From: Actinomycetes bacterium
GTDB lineage: Bacteria; Actinomycetota; JAICYB01
Assembly: GCA_025934435.1 (NCBI GenBank)
Contig: JAICYB010000029.1
Location: forward strand, 1-39,912
Direction: 5' to 3'
DNA: 39,912 bases
The notes beneath the pieces are model-generated. The model was not told the origin of the DNA. It saw only the letters and a list, made by a program, of their open reading frames with translations, and searched no databases. Both the position numbers and the translations under genes were made by a program. Positions 23,261 to 31,425 of the stretch are shown piece after piece; the first letter of the stretch is position 1; every line of letters begins with the position of its first letter.

Positions 23261-25374
23261 TGGACCACGGCGAAGCCCGGCGCCTCATGGCGCAAAGTCT
23301 CGAAACGAAGCTCGGCCAGGACGAAGAACGCGACCTCGCGCTGCACCTCGTCGGGTGCGCCGAGTGCAAGCAGCTGTATGCGGGTCTCCAGCACGCGCAC
23401 CCCGCGCTCTCGTCGCTCGCTCCCGGTTCGCCGCCGGGCGAAGCGATCGACCGTGCCGTGCTCCGCTCGACGACGGTCCTGCGCGGCGAAGCCGACCCGG
23501 GCCCCATCGCCCGGCCGAATTCCGGTATCGACTCCCCGACGTCGCCCGACGTCTTCCCGGACGATTACCAGTCGGGCCCCGTCGTCATCCACGCGCCGGC
23601 AGCCGCCGAGTCTCCGGAGGTCGCGCCGGAAGAGATCGAATGGCACGAATCGCCGGGAGCGGTTCGTCCGCCGGAAGCGGACCACCTCCCGCTGCACACG
23701 ACGATCGAGCCCCCTCCGCCGCCCCCCATGCTTCCGGAAGAGCCGGCGGAGCCCGCGGCCGAAGCGGTGCCGGCGCCCGTCGCCGAGGAAGAGCCTCTCG
23801 ACCTGCCGCCACCACCGCCACCGATCGAGCGGCAGGTTCGTCCGCCCGTTGAACCGACGCCGACGGTCGTCGTCCAGCCGCGGAGCGAGATCGAAGAGCT
23901 TCTCGACGAGGAGCGCCGCCGCCTCGAGCCGTTGCCGTACACCGAAGCCGAGGAAGCCGGCGAAGGGCCGCGTCCGGGGATGTGGCTGATCGCGATCGCG
24001 GTGACGGTCGCGATCGCCGCGATCGCGCTCGTACTCGTCACGCGCGGACAGAAGCTCCTCGGCTCGAGCACGGCCGATCTTCCGAAGGCGACCGAAGTGC
24101 AATCGCGCGTCGCGCGCGTGTTCACCGACATGAAGTCGTTGAAGGCGACGTTCGTGATCCAGCGGTTGTCGCTGTACCGCGTCGACACCCAGGACAAGGC
24201 CGCGGTGTACAGCTTCAGCGAGGGCAAGTACCGCGGGAACATCATCTACGACCGCGCCGAAGGCTACCGCCAGCAGTTCACGCTCGACGCCGGCGGCAAA
24301 CAACTCTCCAACGCGACGATCGTGCAATCCGCGGATCAAACGCAGAGCGTTATCGGCAACGGCGCGAACGCCACGTACGTCGTCGAGAAGAACCCGCCGC
24401 TCGGCCCCCCGGACGGCGCGTTCCGCCCGTCGCTCGGCCTCCTCGAGGACGCGATCGGCACGGTGCCGGCGATGATGGCGAACGCGAAGGACCTCAAGGT
24501 CGTCGGCAAGACGCAGAAGGACGGCCGCGATCTGTACGAGGTCCGCTTCTCGGTGAATCCGACGGAGCTCACTCGAGGCGATCAGATGGACGTCTTCGTC
24601 GACGCACAGACGTATCTCCCCGTCGTCGTGAAGCGATCGATCTCGCGGGACAACGCGCAGGTGCTCGGTCCGCCGGCGACGTTGACGTCGGATGTGTTGG
24701 ACAAAGCATTCGGCAGCAACGCGCGTGTCACCACCGAGGTCACGCAACTCTCGGACATCGTGAAAGACGACATCATCCTGCCCGGCGACTTCACGCTGAA
24801 CGCGCCGTCCGGACTCAAGCCGCAGCAGAGCGACGGCAACTTCGAACAGATCACGCAAGCGGAGCTGTCGACGAAGCTCGACTTCAAGCCGCTCTTCCCG
24901 ACGACGCTGCCCGGCGACTTCCAGCAGTCCGAGCTCGCCGTCGACCGCTCGAAGCCGTCGGCATGGGGGCCGGGCAATTCGCTGCCGGCTCCGAAGAACG
25001 TATTCCAGGAGTCGTACTTCAACGGCGCGACGACGATCGTCATCACCGAGCGGCAGATGACCGCGCCCTTCGCGATCTCGTCGTCGCCCCTTGCCGCCGA
25101 TCTGCCGATCACCGTCCGAACGGTGAATCGCGACGGACGGACCTTCGACTACGGCGTCTCACCTGAGGTTCCGCCGCACGCCTTCGGGTTCATCGGCAAC
25201 ACCTTCGTGATGGCGAGCGGGTACGTCCCGCAATCGGTCCTCGTGAAGGCATTGGCGTCGCTCCAAGAACAGGCCGCGCAGGTCCCCGCCCCCATCGATC
25301 TTTCGCCGTCGCCGGGCGTGACGGTCGCGCCGTCGACGTCACCGTCGGGCGGCGGAGCCCTTCCGGGCGACTAG
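23260..25374 (+). CDS. Membrane anti-sigma factor with RseB/LolA-like outer domain
   Basis: 704 residues, far longer than a usual anti-sigma factor (~200-280). Cytoplasmic zinc anti-sigma motif H29-x3-C33-x2-C36 (LHLVGCAECK). Residues ~75-235 are a proline/glutamate-rich linker with two six-proline runs. One transmembrane helix (~241-262, LIAIAVTVAIAAIALVLV). Outside are ~430 residues starting with a LolA/RseB-like region (MKSLKATFVIQRL, AVYSFSEGKYRGNIIYDRAEGYRQQF) and a second beta-rich part (VDRSKPSAWGPG, FGFIGNTFVMASGYVPQSVLVKALAS) reminiscent of DUF4367-type domains. RseA and RseB functions would thus be in one chain (inference). The stop shares CTAG (25371-25374) with the convergent ubiB-like gene. 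Confidence 0.8.
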   Translation: MDHGEARRLMAQSLETKLGQDEERDLALHLVGCAECKQLYAGLQHAHPALSSLAPGSPPGEAIDRAVLRSTTVLRGEADPGPIARPNSGIDSPTSPDVFPDDYQSGPVVIHAPAAAESPEVAPEEIEWHESPGAVRPPEADHLPLHTTIEPPPPPPMLPEEPAEPAAEAVPAPVAEEEPLDLPPPPPPIERQVRPPVEPTPTVVVQPRSEIEELLDEERRRLEPLPYTEAEEAGEGPRPGMWLIAIAVTVAIAAIALVLVTRGQKLLGSSTADLPKATEVQSRVARVFTDMKSLKATFVIQRLSLYRVDTQDKAAVYSFSEGKYRGNIIYDRAEGYRQQFTLDAGGKQLSNATIVQSADQTQSVIGNGANATYVVEKNPPLGPPDGAFRPSLGLLEDAIGTVPAMMANAKDLKVVGKTQKDGRDLYEVRFSVNPTELTRGDQMDVFVDAQTYLPVVVKRSISRDNAQVLGPPATLTSDVLDKAFGSNARVTTEVTQLSDIVKDDIILPGDFTLNAPSGLKPQQSDGNFEQITQAELSTKLDFKPLFPTTLPGDFQQSELAVDRSKPSAWGPGNSLPAPKNVFQESYFNGATTIVITERQMTAPFAISSSPLAADLPITVRTVNRDGRTFDYGVSPEVPPHAFGFIGNTFVMASGYVPQSVLVKALASLQEQAAQVPAPIDLSPSPGVTVAPSTSPSGGGALPGD

Positions 25375-27005
25375 CGCGATCTTCGCCGGCGCCGCTGCGG
25401 CAGGTCGCCGAGGACGATGCTCAGCAGCACGCAGAACGCTGCGCCGGCGGCGATCAGGAACAGGATGATCGCGACCGACGGATAGCCGAACAGTCTGGAA
25501 TGTGTCGGCACGCGCATGATCAGCGCGGCGCCGATGACGAGTGCGGCGACGACCATCCCGGCGACGAGGCGGTTCGCGAGCTTCTGGACGCTCCGCATGA
25601 TGTCGCGCTCGTCGATCCCCTTCACGTTCATAGTGAGCTGACCTTCGGCGAGCGCATCCATGACTTTGTTGACCCGGCCCGGGAGTCGTTCGGCGAATTC
25701 CTTCGCTTCCATCGCGGCCGAGATGATGTTCGACGGCGACGCGGTGTGCAGCAGCCGGCTCCGAAGCAATTCGCCCGTCTGCGATCTGATCGCTGCGTCC
25801 GGATCGAAGGACGGATCGAGTTTCCGCGCAACCTCGTCGAGATTCAGGAGCGCCTTCCCGAGCATCGTGAGCTCCGGCGGGAGCCGCAGACCGTTCATGC
25901 CGCAGATGCGGACGAGCTCCGCGACAAGAGAGCCGGCTTGGAGGTCCGCGACCGCGCGTCCGCGGTTGCGTCCGATGAGCGCACTCGCTTCGCGGCGGAG
26001 CGAGTCGCGATCGAATCGCTCCAGCTTCGATCCGAGGTCGATGGCGATGTCCGCTGCTTCACTCCCGTCGCCTTCGCTGACGGCGAGCAAGAGCTTCGTC
26101 AGGCGGTCCTGCATCTCGGTGTCGACGCGCGCAACCATGCCGAGATCGAGCAATGCCAGACGGTGATCGTCCGTCACGAAGACATTGCCGGGATGTGGAT
26201 CGGCGTGGAAGAACCCGTCGATCAGGATCTGCTGGAGGTAGGCGTTGAAGAGTTCGGTCGCGAGCGATGGACCGTCGACATCGAGCAGTGCGAGCGGCGT
26301 CAGGCTGCGGATGCTTCGTCCCTCGACGTAGTCCATCGTGAGCACGCGATCCGTGCTGTAGTCGGCGATCGGCTGCGGGACGACGATGGCCGATCGGCCG
26401 GCGAGGTTCGTCCCGAGTGTGATCAGGTTCGCGGCTTCTTGCCGATAGTCGAGCTCGTCCATGATCGTGCGGCGGAATTCCTCGACCATGTCGGCGAATC
26501 CGAAGCGGCGGCCGGCTTGCGTATGTTCGTCGGCGAAACTCGCTATGGACGCGATCGCGTCCATGTCGTCGATGATGAGATCCCTGATCTCCGGACGCTG
26601 CACCTTGACCGCGACGAGCCGTCCGTCGCGGAGCGCCGCGCGATGCACCTGGCCGAGTGACGCGGACGCGATAGGCGTCGCGTCGAAGCGCGAGAACGCT
26701 TTCGATATCCGCACCTGCAGCTCGTCGGCGACGATCTGCTCGACGTCCTCGAAGCCGAACGGCTCGACACGGTCCTGCAATCGCGCGAGCGCTTCGAGGT
26801 AGGGGTGCGGAAGGAGGTCGGCGCGGGTCGAGAGCACCTGTCCGAGCTTGACGAAGGTCGGACCCATGCCTTCGAGGTCTGAGGCGAGCCGCTCGGCGTC
26901 GGCGCGCACGTCGTCATCGTTCGCCGACACCGCGGCGCGGGCGTGCTTCGCCAGAAGCAAGGCGAGGTCCTTGTAACGGACGAGGTGCTTCGGCCTGACC
27001 ACCAC
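25371..27005 (-). CDS. ABC1/UbiB-family atypical kinase-like protein
   Basis: 544 residues. UbiB-family motifs: KxGQ (FVKLGQ, K53), the alanine-rich loop ASASLGQVH, ATP-binding lysine in VAVKVQRP (K134), FHADPHPGNVF (catalytic-loop equivalent) and LLDLGM (DFG equivalent). Two C-terminal membrane helices (MVVAALVIGAALIM; VAIILFLIAAGAAFCVLL). The family supports isoprenoid-lipid/quinone pathways through ATPase activity. GTG 27005 was chosen: upstream the frame stays open to 27158 but gives a His/Arg/Pro-rich stretch that is the shadow of the LemA tail. Last gene of the Mce gene train, 61 nt after lemA. Confidence 0.9.
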   Translation of the reverse strand: MVVRPKHLVRYKDLALLLAKHARAAVSANDDDVRADAERLASDLEGMGPTFVKLGQVLSTRADLLPHPYLEALARLQDRVEPFGFEDVEQIVADELQVRISKAFSRFDATPIASASLGQVHRAALRDGRLVAVKVQRPEIRDLIIDDMDAIASIASFADEHTQAGRRFGFADMVEEFRRTIMDELDYRQEAANLITLGTNLAGRSAIVVPQPIADYSTDRVLTMDYVEGRSIRSLTPLALLDVDGPSLATELFNAYLQQILIDGFFHADPHPGNVFVTDDHRLALLDLGMVARVDTEMQDRLTKLLLAVSEGDGSEAADIAIDLGSKLERFDRDSLRREASALIGRNRGRAVADLQAGSLVAELVRICGMNGLRLPPELTMLGKALLNLDEVARKLDPSFDPDAAIRSQTGELLRSRLLHTASPSNIISAAMEAKEFAERLPGRVNKVMDALAEGQLTMNVKGIDERDIMRSVQKLANRLVAGMVVAALVIGAALIMRVPTHSRLFGYPSVAIILFLIAAGAAFCVLLSIVLGDLPQRRRRRSR

Positions 27006-27066
27006 GGACAGCCTGTACCCGCTTGAGCGGCCCCTCGAATCGGCCGCCGTCGGACCCGCCGCCGGC

Positions 27067-27741
27067 TTATGTCGCCGGCGGAGGTGGCGCAGCCGGCGGT
27101 TCCGCCGCGGGAGGTGCCGCGGGAGGTGCTGCGGGAGGTGCTGCTGCGGGCGGTGCATCGGCCGCGGGTTCGCGCCCCGGCATGTCGTGGAAGTCGACCT
27201 GCACGGGCTCGCGTTCGGCGGCCGTCTGCGTCTCGAAGAAGCCGCGCTTCGTGAAACCGAACATACCGGCGAGGAGCACGGCCGGGAAGACCTGGATCGC
27301 GTTGTTGTAGGTCAGCACCGTGTCGTTGTAGATCTGACGCGACGTCGCGATCTGCGCTTCGGTCTGCTCGAGCTGCGATTGGAGCTGCTGGAAGTTCTGG
27401 TTCGCCTTGAGATCGGGGTATGCCTCGGAGACGGCGAACAACTGTCGCAACGCCGACGTCAGGACGTTCTCAGCCTGCGCCTGCTGCTCCGGCGTCTGGG
27501 CCGCGACGGCGCCGGCACGGGCCTGCGTGACGGCCTCGAGGGTTCCCCGCTCGTGCGCGGCGTATCCCTTCACCGTCTCGACGAGGTTCGGGATCAGGTC
27601 GTAGCGCCGTTTCAATTCCACGTCGACCTGCGCCCACGCGTTGTCGACGCGGTTCCGATTCTGAACCAGCCGGTTGTAGATCGAAACAACCAGCAGCGCC
27701 ACGATCACCGCGACGATCAAGATGATCAGTACTGGTATCAC
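27067..27741 (-). CDS. lemA: LemA family protein
   Basis: 224 residues. N-terminal membrane helix (IPVLIILIVAVIVALLVVS), then the LemA antiparallel helical bundle with hallmark segments NRVDNAWAQVDVELKRRYDLIPNLV, ETVKGYAAHERGTLEAVTQAR, ENQF-like LKANQNFQQLQSQLEQTE and YNDTVLTYNNAIQVFPAVLLA. The last ~40 residues are a Pro/Ala-rich tail built from PPAA units. LemA has an outward-facing bundle and is often paired with DUF2207 or M48 proteins. The ATG overlaps the DUF2207 stop (ATGA). Confidence 0.92.
   Translation of the reverse strand: MIPVLIILIVAVIVALLVVSIYNRLVQNRNRVDNAWAQVDVELKRRYDLIPNLVETVKGYAAHERGTLEAVTQARAGAVAAQTPEQQAQAENVLTSALRQLFAVSEAYPDLKANQNFQQLQSQLEQTEAQIATSRQIYNDTVLTYNNAIQVFPAVLLAGMFGFTKRGFFETQTAAEREPVQVDFHDMPGREPAADAPPAAAPPAAPPAAPPAAEPPAAPPPPAT
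27105..27140. repeat. 12-bp tandem repeat in the lemA tail
   Basis: Three units of c(c/t)gcgggaggtg at 27105-27116, 27117-27128 and 27129-27140 encode the PPAA repeats. Likely slippage-prone and variable in length between relatives. Confidence 0.7.
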
Positions 27742-29693
27742 CAGGCACCTCCTCCGCCTCCGCCGCCACCGAAACCACCCCCGCCGCCACCGGAGCTATG
27801 CGGCGTGCCGGCAGCGACGGCTCGACCGATGCCGGACGTCAAACTTCCCAACTGCAGCATCGTAAGCCCCCCGCCGTATCCCGCGCTTCCGTTGATCCAA
27901 TACACGTGCGACGCGTCCATCATGTCCTTCGGCGCGACCATCTGGGCGGCCTTCAACACTTCGTCCGCCACGCCGAGGACGATGCCGTAGACGAGCAGCT
28001 GCTCCCACAGGATGAGGGACGCCGGCGGCGCGTCCTTGATGCGCGAGAAGTCCGCAAGGTAGCGGCGAAGACCGTCCCACTTCGCCGCGAGATCGACGGC
28101 GTCACCGGAGTGGCGCGTGAGCGAGCGCGGCATCGCGAGCCCGAGCACGAGCGTGAGGACGAACCCCGTCGCACCGGGAACGCCGATGCCGATGCCGCCG
28201 AACGGGATGGTCCCCGGAGTCTTCGCTTCGTGCACACCGACGAGCACGCCGACGACGCCGATCAGCAAGAAGATCACGAGCGTCCCGCCCCACACGATGT
28301 TCCCGCGCCGATCGATCCACCCGCGACGACGGACCTCATGTTCAACGGACTGCTTCCACTCCGTGTACATCTTGTAGAAGGCCTGCGCGCGGGCTTTCAG
28401 CTCGTTACCGATCTCGGAGACGAGCACACCGCCTTCCGGGACGATCCACTCGATCCCGTCGTACACACCGCGATCCCACGACGGAAGATCGTCGGGAGCT
28501 TTCGGCGCTTTCGTGATGCGCAGATCGCTGATCACTTCGTCGTGACCGAGAATGTGTTTGTGGACCGTGGTCTCGTGCGCGGAGTTGAAGTAACCGCGGC
28601 GGATGAGATCGAAGAACGTTCCGAGGAACTCGCGCTCCGCGACGGCGCCACTCTCACGCATCAGCGCACCGACGAGGGCGGGTGAATCGTCCGACGGTGG
28701 TTCGTGGACGTAGGCCGGCGTGTCCGTTCGCGGATCGCGCCCGTAGGTGCGAGCGACGAAGCGGAAGATCAGCAAGGCCGGAGCGAACAGCAGCACGAGG
28801 AAGAGCGGGATGAGCCACGGCAGGTTGTGTTCGACCCGCTTGACGCGCGCGAGGCGCGCTGCTTCCGCGGCGTCCGACGCGTTCTCCTGCGCGATGATCG
28901 TGTCGTAGGCGTTGTCGGACGCTCCGACGAAGGACGCACCGCCGGGATTCGCCCCGAGCGCCGCGCCCGACGTCGACGACAGCACGTTCGTCGGGAAGAC
29001 CATGCGGAGCTCGACGTACTGCTGCGCCGGGACGTGCTGCACGTCGAGCATGCCCGCGGGGGAAACGGTTCCGTCCAGGCTGCGCGGGTGCATCCAGACG
29101 TGGAAGCGATCCTGCTGCGACGCGGGGATCTCGCGCGGCAGATGGACCTCGGCGTGCAGGGGGCCGAGACCGACCGTCCACTGATCGCCCCACACGCGGA
29201 GGTTGAGCTCGTCGGTGTCGCCGTAGACCTTGACGAGACCGACCATGCGATAGGTGATCGTGAAGGTTCGCTGCTGATCGGTCGCCGCATAACGCCAGAC
29301 GATGCGCGTCCCGCCGTTGTACGGACCCGCGACGAAGCTGTCGACCGGCCCCGGGGCGCCGAGCGTGAGGGAGCCACCCGGCGAATACGGTCGTCCGTTC
29401 TCGGACACGCGGACGGACGATTCGTCCACGCGTTCACCGAATCTCGACGGGATGTCACGCCAGGCACCCTGGAACGTCCCGCTGAAGGCGTACGTGATGT
29501 TCTCCGCGACGTTCACGGATCCGTCCGGCTGCACGTATGCGGTGACGGACGCGCGGGGCAGCGTGTAGCTCTTCGCGCCGGCGACAGGCGACGCGAAGAC
29601 GAGGAGAACCGCCGCGCCGGCTACCGCGCGAAGAAGGGTGCCCGCTGGACTACGTCGTTGACGGGTTGCCGACTTGGTCGACCTTCCAGCCAT
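27738..29693 (-). CDS. DUF2207 domain-containing membrane protein
   Basis: 651 residues. Signal peptide/anchor at ~18-40 (LLRAVAGAAVLLVFASPVAGA), then the extracytoplasmic DUF2207 beta domain (YVQPDGSVNVAENITYAFSG, GAWRDIP). A membrane helix at ~295-317 (LPWLIPLFLVLLFAPALLIF), a cytoplasmic part (EREFLGTFFDLIRRGYF), two more helices (LVIFLLIGVVGVLVGV; GFVLTLVLGLAM) and a glycine-run C-terminus FGGGGGGGGAW typical of the family. Function unknown; usually next to lemA, as here. The start ATG 29693 lies 44 nt inside the upstream zinc-ribbon gene, the largest same-strand overlap of the train. Confidence 0.88.
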   Translation of the reverse strand: MAGRSTKSATRQRRSPAGTLLRAVAGAAVLLVFASPVAGAKSYTLPRASVTAYVQPDGSVNVAENITYAFSGTFQGAWRDIPSRFGERVDESSVRVSENGRPYSPGGSLTLGAPGPVDSFVAGPYNGGTRIVWRYAATDQQRTFTITYRMVGLVKVYGDTDELNLRVWGDQWTVGLGPLHAEVHLPREIPASQQDRFHVWMHPRSLDGTVSPAGMLDVQHVPAQQYVELRMVFPTNVLSSTSGAALGANPGGASFVGASDNAYDTIIAQENASDAAEAARLARVKRVEHNLPWLIPLFLVLLFAPALLIFRFVARTYGRDPRTDTPAYVHEPPSDDSPALVGALMRESGAVAEREFLGTFFDLIRRGYFNSAHETTVHKHILGHDEVISDLRITKAPKAPDDLPSWDRGVYDGIEWIVPEGGVLVSEIGNELKARAQAFYKMYTEWKQSVEHEVRRRGWIDRRGNIVWGGTLVIFLLIGVVGVLVGVHEAKTPGTIPFGGIGIGVPGATGFVLTLVLGLAMPRSLTRHSGDAVDLAAKWDGLRRYLADFSRIKDAPPASLILWEQLLVYGIVLGVADEVLKAAQMVAPKDMMDASHVYWINGSAGYGGGLTMLQLGSLTSGIGRAVAAGTPHSSGGGGGGFGGGGGGGGAW

Positions 29694-30648
29694 TGTTGTT
29701 GACGATCGTCAGCTCGAGGACGTGGAAGTTCGTCGTGGACGCCGTCGTCGCGTTGCTGAACGTCTGGACGACCACGACGAGCACCGTGGCGGTGTCGTTG
29801 TCGATCGACGTGACGGCCGTTCCCTTCACATCACCACGCGAGACGGACTTCTTCGTGATGATGTCCTGCTTGAACGTGTCGACGGTGCCGTGCAGCGCGT
29901 CTTGCGTCGTCCGTGCGAAGTTCGGGGTCGTGTCCCGTTCGAGCCTCGCGATGTCGCCGCCGACCGTCTTGTAGTTGAACGTGACGATGTTCGTCCCGAA
30001 ACGCGTCGCGACGGCCTTCACCTGATCCTCGGAGGACGTCTGTGCGGCCTGTCGTAGCGCCGGCGTCTTGATCGGCGCGCTCGACGGGTGCAACACCGCC
30101 CAGAGCAAGATCAGCGTCGTGATGAGGAAGAGGGCCGTCGTCCCGGCGAACAGGCCCGTCCGGTTCGGTCGGGGCTTCGCCGATGGCGCGGGCGCGGGAC
30201 GCGGCGTCGCCGGTGGAGGTGGCGTCGGAGCCGGACGGGACACCGGCGTCGTCGGAGCGGGCGTCGCCGCCGGACGCGGCGGCTGCTGCGCGGGCGGCGC
30301 CGGGGTCGGCGTGGGAGCCGGAGCCGGCGTCTGCGGGCGCGGAGGCGTCGTCGAAGGTGCCGGCGTCGCTCCGGACGGCGTCGAGGGCGAAGGTGTCGGC
30401 GCCGGGGGCGGCGTGGACGGCCGTGGTGCCGGGGCCGTCGGAGCCGGTGTCGCGGGAGCGGGAGTCGTCGGCGCCGGCGTCGAGGGGGCAGGTGTCGAGG
30501 GAGCAGGAGTCGTAGCCGGAGCGCTCGGTGTCGTCGTCGAGGGTGCCTGTGCCGACGTCAGCGGCTGCGCGCAGTTGGAGCACCACCGCGCGTCCGCGCG
30601 GTTCTGCGTCCCGCAGGAGGGGCAGCGGAGTGGGCGGTCCTCGGACAT
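29650..30648 (-). CDS. Zinc-ribbon membrane protein with a Mce-associated-like outer domain
   Basis: 332 residues. Four cysteines at the N-terminus (RCPSCG..RWCSNCA) form a zinc ribbon in the cytoplasm. Residues ~35-165 are a Pro/Thr/Ala/Ser linker with repeated TPAP units. One membrane helix follows (LFAGTTALFLITTLILLWAVL, ~170-190). The outer ~130 residues (VKAVATRFGTNIVTFNYKTVGGDIARLERDTTPNF..NGWKVDQVG) parallel the same region of the Mce-associated protein at 30748-31425 (FDYRTLDANLAAMQKDVTGNF..QGWKVDNVG). It looks like a paralogue that gained a sensory or docking ribbon. Ribosome site AAGGAGAG precedes ATG 30648. Confidence 0.8.
   Translation of the reverse strand: MSEDRPLRCPSCGTQNRADARWCSNCAQPLTSAQAPSTTTPSAPATTPAPSTPAPSTPAPTTPAPATPAPTAPAPRPSTPPPAPTPSPSTPSGATPAPSTTPPRPQTPAPAPTPTPAPPAQQPPRPAATPAPTTPVSRPAPTPPPPATPRPAPAPSAKPRPNRTGLFAGTTALFLITTLILLWAVLHPSSAPIKTPALRQAAQTSSEDQVKAVATRFGTNIVTFNYKTVGGDIARLERDTTPNFARTTQDALHGTVDTFKQDIITKKSVSRGDVKGTAVTSIDNDTATVLVVVVQTFSNATTASTTNFHVLELTIVNNNGWKVDQVGNPSTT
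30430..30545. repeat. Low-complexity repeat coding the TPAP linker
   Basis: Degenerate repeats of ~12-15 bp (cggcgtcgag-, gcaggtgtcg- types) encode alternating Thr/Ser-Pro-Ala-Pro. Likely a length-variable spacer between the zinc ribbon and the membrane helix. Confidence 0.5.
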
Positions 30649-30747
30649 GACTCTCCTTACGTTAGATCGCGTGTTTCCCCGCTTGGGGGTACGCCGAGGG
30701 ACCCGCTAGACCCCATCGACGCCGTGGACTCTACCAGAGCACCTTCG
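30649..30747. other. 99-bp intergenic gap, the only sizeable break in the Mce gene train
   Basis: Holds a possible minus-strand -10 (TAACGT, 30659-30664) that sits too close to the ribosome site to be convincing, and short inverted repeats (CCCC-gctt-GGGG near 30677; CTCT-acc-AGAG near 30730). No terminator with a T-run. It may hold an internal promoter for the LemA module. Confidence 0.4.
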
Positions 30748-31425
30748 TCAACCGACGTTATCCACCTTCCACCCCTGAGCGGTCTTCACGAGGGTGAACG
30801 TGAGGATGCGAAAAGTGCTCCTGGGCTGCGCATTCGCTTTGTTCGTGACGATCTGATCGAGGAAGATCCGCACCGTCGCGGTGTCCCCGCGAAGCGACTC
30901 GAAGCTCTCGCCGAGGACCTGCGCCTTCGACGTCGCCTGCTGCGAGACGAGCTCGCCCGTGATGGTCTTGTCCTTGCGGAGGCCTGTCACCTGAGACGAG
31001 AAGTTCCCAGTGACATCCTTCTGCATGGCGGCGAGGTTCGCGTCGAGGGTCCGGTAGTCGAAGGTCATGAAGTTCCGCGCGAAGCGGAGGGCAACCTTCT
31101 CGATCGCGAGATCACGCTGCGCGGCGTAGCCCGACTTGGACGAACCCAGCCGGAACGGCGCGATCCCCGGCGCGAAGACCATCAGCGCGAGCAGCACCGT
31201 CGCGATGAGCAGGACGAAGCTCCCGGCCGCGAGCGCAACGACGGACGAACCTTGCATCGTCCGCAGACGTGACGCCGGTCCGCCCATGCGTTCGGCGAAA
31301 GATGGTTTCGGCTCGGCCGGTGGCGTTTCCGCGACGACCTCAGGGTCGGACGGAACGACGGGCGCCGGTGCTTCGTCCGGCACCGGGGGCTCCGTCAGCT
31401 GTTCGTTGGTTTCGTTCTCGTTCAT
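30748..31425 (-). CDS. Mce-associated membrane protein
   Basis: 225 residues. An acidic, proline-rich cytoplasmic N-terminus (EQLTEPPVPDEAPAPVV), one membrane helix (VVALAAGSFVLLIATVLLALMVF, ~62-85) and an outer alpha/beta domain of the Mas type (VALRFARNFMTFDYRTLDANLAAM, VTGNF, ATVRIFLDQIV, AQGWKVDNV). Mas proteins accompany and stabilise Mce complexes in mycobacteria. ATG 31425 overlaps the mceF stop (ATGA); the longer frame upstream lies inside mceF. Confidence 0.85.
   Translation of the reverse strand: MNENETNEQLTEPPVPDEAPAPVVPSDPEVVAETPPAEPKPSFAERMGGPASRLRTMQGSSVVALAAGSFVLLIATVLLALMVFAPGIAPFRLGSSKSGYAAQRDLAIEKVALRFARNFMTFDYRTLDANLAAMQKDVTGNFSSQVTGLRKDKTITGELVSQQATSKAQVLGESFESLRGDTATVRIFLDQIVTNKANAQPRSTFRILTFTLVKTAQGWKVDNVG

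Noticed and set aside
27006..27158. N-terminal extension of the ABC1/UbiB protein (His/Arg/Pro-rich)
   Set aside because: It is the other-frame reading of the lemA PPAA repeat and the gap; the family starts near GTG 27005.
30430..30545. Repeat array that could be mistaken for CRISPR
   Set aside because: Units are degenerate, in-frame and encode TPAP; no equal spacers and no cas genes.
30068..31272. Large forward open frames rich in Gly/Arg opposite the zinc-ribbon and Mas genes
   Set aside because: They mirror the TPAP repeat coding on the other strand; no start signal or domain.
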